Shown: piece after piece, positions 62,597 to 64,000 of the stretch
Numbering within the stretch: position 1 is the first letter of the stretch
Layout: each line of letters opens with the position of its first letter
Assembly: GCF_007858285.1 (NCBI RefSeq)
Contig: NZ_VFIL01000011.1
Span: forward strand, 62,001-126,000
DNA: 64,000 nt
Origin: Pseudomonas brenneri
Lineage (GTDB): Bacteria > Pseudomonadota > Gammaproteobacteria > Pseudomonadales > Pseudomonadaceae
Direction of reading: 5' to 3'
Made by a program: the position numbers and the translations under genes
The notes under the pieces: generated by a model
Database searches by the model: none
Seen by the model: only the letters and a program-made list of their open reading frames with translations
Told to the model about the DNA's origin: nothing

Positions 62597-64000
62597 ACTG
62601 GAGGGGTTGCAAGGCATCCCACTGGTCAATAGGCCCGGGATTGTTTTCGAACGCCCCACCGCCAAATGTCACCGCCAGTTTGTTCACCGCATTCAAGGCT
62701 GTGGTCACAGCGCCCTCGGCCCAGCCACCGGTCCAGGAGATGTCATCTCCCGACAGAATGAAACCGTCCGGCTCGCCCTCCTTCACACCGCTCATGAACT
62801 GGGAAAACAGCAGTCGCTGATACTCATACTGCCCCGGCAGGTTCATCTTGAAGGCACACAGGTAAAACGGCTCGTCTTCCCAGTTGATCTCGACAAAGGG
62901 GTCAACCATGCCGAACTCGGCGGCCAGGTTCAGTTGCGTGTTGGCGTACACGGTATCCAGCAAGGTTGTGCACAACTGGACATGGGACGGCAACGGCGCG
63001 CTACGGTCTCCCAGAAACTTCAGACTGTCATCGTTCCAGGTATATGAAAGAAACATCCCGCTGCCCTTGTTCACCCCGTTACCTGGGCCGTAGTCCAACA
63101 GGTATGTGCCACGGGTCAGGCGATCCGACAAGGTCACGCTCATCTTGTAGCGACCACCCTCGAGATCACTCCAAAACGGCCGGCGGGTGGTGGCGAAGAT
63201 TTTCGCCGACTGCATGTAGTGGGTATACATGACCGCCTCCCAGGTAGCCTGGGGCAGCAAATTGTTCATTGAGGTAAAACGTTCCTTGCCATCCATATAG
63301 CGGAACTTGTCGAGTATCCGCACGTGTGGCGTATAGACCACACTTTTAAAGTTGCGCAGGGTGTCGCTGTCCAACTTGTTGTCATGCAGGTACACATCGA
63401 ACGTGCCATTTTTCAGGCGAATGATCTGCCGGACCTCCTGGTTGAGAGGATCGGCGATTTCCCGACGCGTCAGACTCTCCACAGTCGTGTCCGCCGGCCA
63501 ATGGACCAGAGCGTCGCCGAACGAAGCCGGCGTGCCGCTCCATAAGCGCTGGGGCAGTTCGCTGGAGCCGTCGTACATCAAGGTATGGTTGGTATCCAGG
63601 CCGGTATAAAGCACCCGCAGCACTTCCAGGAAACAGTTTGGATAGTCCGTGTTCCAGCCGCCAGTGCCGAAGCCGATCTGGCCAAACAGGTCGATGTCTT
63701 CACGGCTCCACTTGGCCTGTTCGACCATGGCGGCATAGAAACTGAGGCCATCCCATCCCGCCCTCAGGATCGTGTTCCAGATGGCCTTGATTTCGTCCTG
63801 ATTCACCTGCCCCTCACTCATCGCAGCTTCCATGTCAGCGAAACGGATCGGGTCCTGCGCCAGAAAATCGTCGAAGAACATGTCCTCGATTCTTCTGTAT
63901 TTATCCGGGAGATTATCGCGCTCGTAATAAGTCTGCTCATTCTTATAGTCGACAACGGTACTGGGCGCAGCAGGTGAACCAGGGTTGGGAAAGTCCGCCG
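62592..64000 (-). CDS. DavB/IaaM-family L-amino-acid monooxygenase, N-terminus missing
   Basis: About 469 codons of a flavin amine oxidase; the frame is still open at base 64000, so the N-terminal FAD-binding part (~100 residues) is outside. It aligns with DavB through LFGQIGFGTGGWNTDYPNCF, VTLSDRLTRGTYLLDYG, NLPGQYEYQRLLFSQFM and LSGDDISWTGGWAEGAV. Compared with DavB it diverges in many substrate-side positions, so a different amino acid (Trp, Phe, Arg or other) is plausible. It is convergent with ltaE; no amidase gene partner is seen in the window. The internal ATG at 63881 is not the start. Confidence 0.85.
   Translation of the reverse strand, partial: ADFPNPGSPAAPSTVVDYKNEQTYYERDNLPDKYRRIEDMFFDDFLAQDPIRFADMEAAMSEGQVNQDEIKAIWNTILRAGWDGLSFYAAMVEQAKWSREDIDLFGQIGFGTGGWNTDYPNCFLEVLRVLYTGLDTNHTLMYDGSSELPQRLWSGTPASFGDALVHWPADTTVESLTRREIADPLNQEVRQIIRLKNGTFDVYLHDNKLDSDTLRNFKSVVYTPHVRILDKFRYMDGKERFTSMNNLLPQATWEAVMYTHYMQSAKIFATTRRPFWSDLEGGRYKMSVTLSDRLTRGTYLLDYGPGNGVNKGSGMFLSYTWNDDSLKFLGDRSAPLPSHVQLCTTLLDTVYANTQLNLAAEFGMVDPFVEINWEDEPFYLCAFKMNLPGQYEYQRLLFSQFMSGVKEGEPDGFILSGDDISWTGGWAEGAVTTALNAVNKLAVTFGGGAFENNPGPIDQWDALQPLQL

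Overview
The window is chromosomal DNA from a fluorescent Pseudomonas, most likely of the P. fluorescens group. It has high GC content, clean Pseudomonas Shine-Dalgarno signals, many P. fluorescens-type REP palindromes (GAGCnnGCTTGCTCGCGA cores), and gene blocks whose order I remember from P. putida KT2440 (roughly the PP_0321-PP_0383 region) and P. aeruginosa (PA0500-PA0508, PA5413-PA5421). Those comparisons are from memory and were not searched. No tRNA, rRNA, CRISPR array or complete insertion sequence was seen.

Layout. (1) 1-7271: the end of davB and davA (lysine to 5-aminovalerate), then pqqF-A-B-C-D-E for the redox cofactor PQQ. (2) 7276-8202: a small Pmp3-type membrane peptide and a toxin-antitoxin pair of RelE/HigB and XRE type. 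(3) 8436-10843: a class III aminotransferase divergent from a LysR regulator. (4) 11070-18171: three paralogous ~600-residue acyl-CoA dehydrogenases with a membrane GGDEF protein between them and a probable PsrA operator upstream of the third. (5) 18458-23432: biotin operon bioB-F-H-C-D, divergent from comF, with a recognisable BirA operator that lies inside the first codons of comF. (6) 24328-31821: ModE-like regulator, SrkA kinase, RarD, a GcvR-like ACT protein, malate synthase G with a long leader, a small beta-rich protein, and a lone receiver. (7) 32029-40250: a cNMP/CBS/DUF294 protein with a DnaQ-like exonuclease, then a FecI-FecR-TonB receptor-PepSY iron uptake unit. (8) 40251-43750: an AT-richer islet with a seven-repeat Ig-like protein and gene debris. 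(9) 43751-51341: glutathione transferase, creBCD, a retropepsin-like periplasmic protein, a PlsC-type acyltransferase and several small envelope proteins. (10) 51404-62535: glyA-soxBDAG-purU-fdhA, which oxidises sarcosine and handles the formaldehyde and one-carbon units, followed by a TraX-like protein and threonine aldolase ltaE. (11) 62592-64000: most of a second amino-acid monooxygenase paralogous to DavB.

The window is mainly core metabolism (lysine and sarcosine catabolism, fatty-acid oxidation, glyoxylate use, cofactor synthesis). The less ordinary parts are the Ig-repeat islet, a possible N-terminally extended PqqA, the BirA site inside comF, a paired DnaA-box repeat after rarD, and about a dozen REP doublets, one of which supplies the pqqB stop codon.
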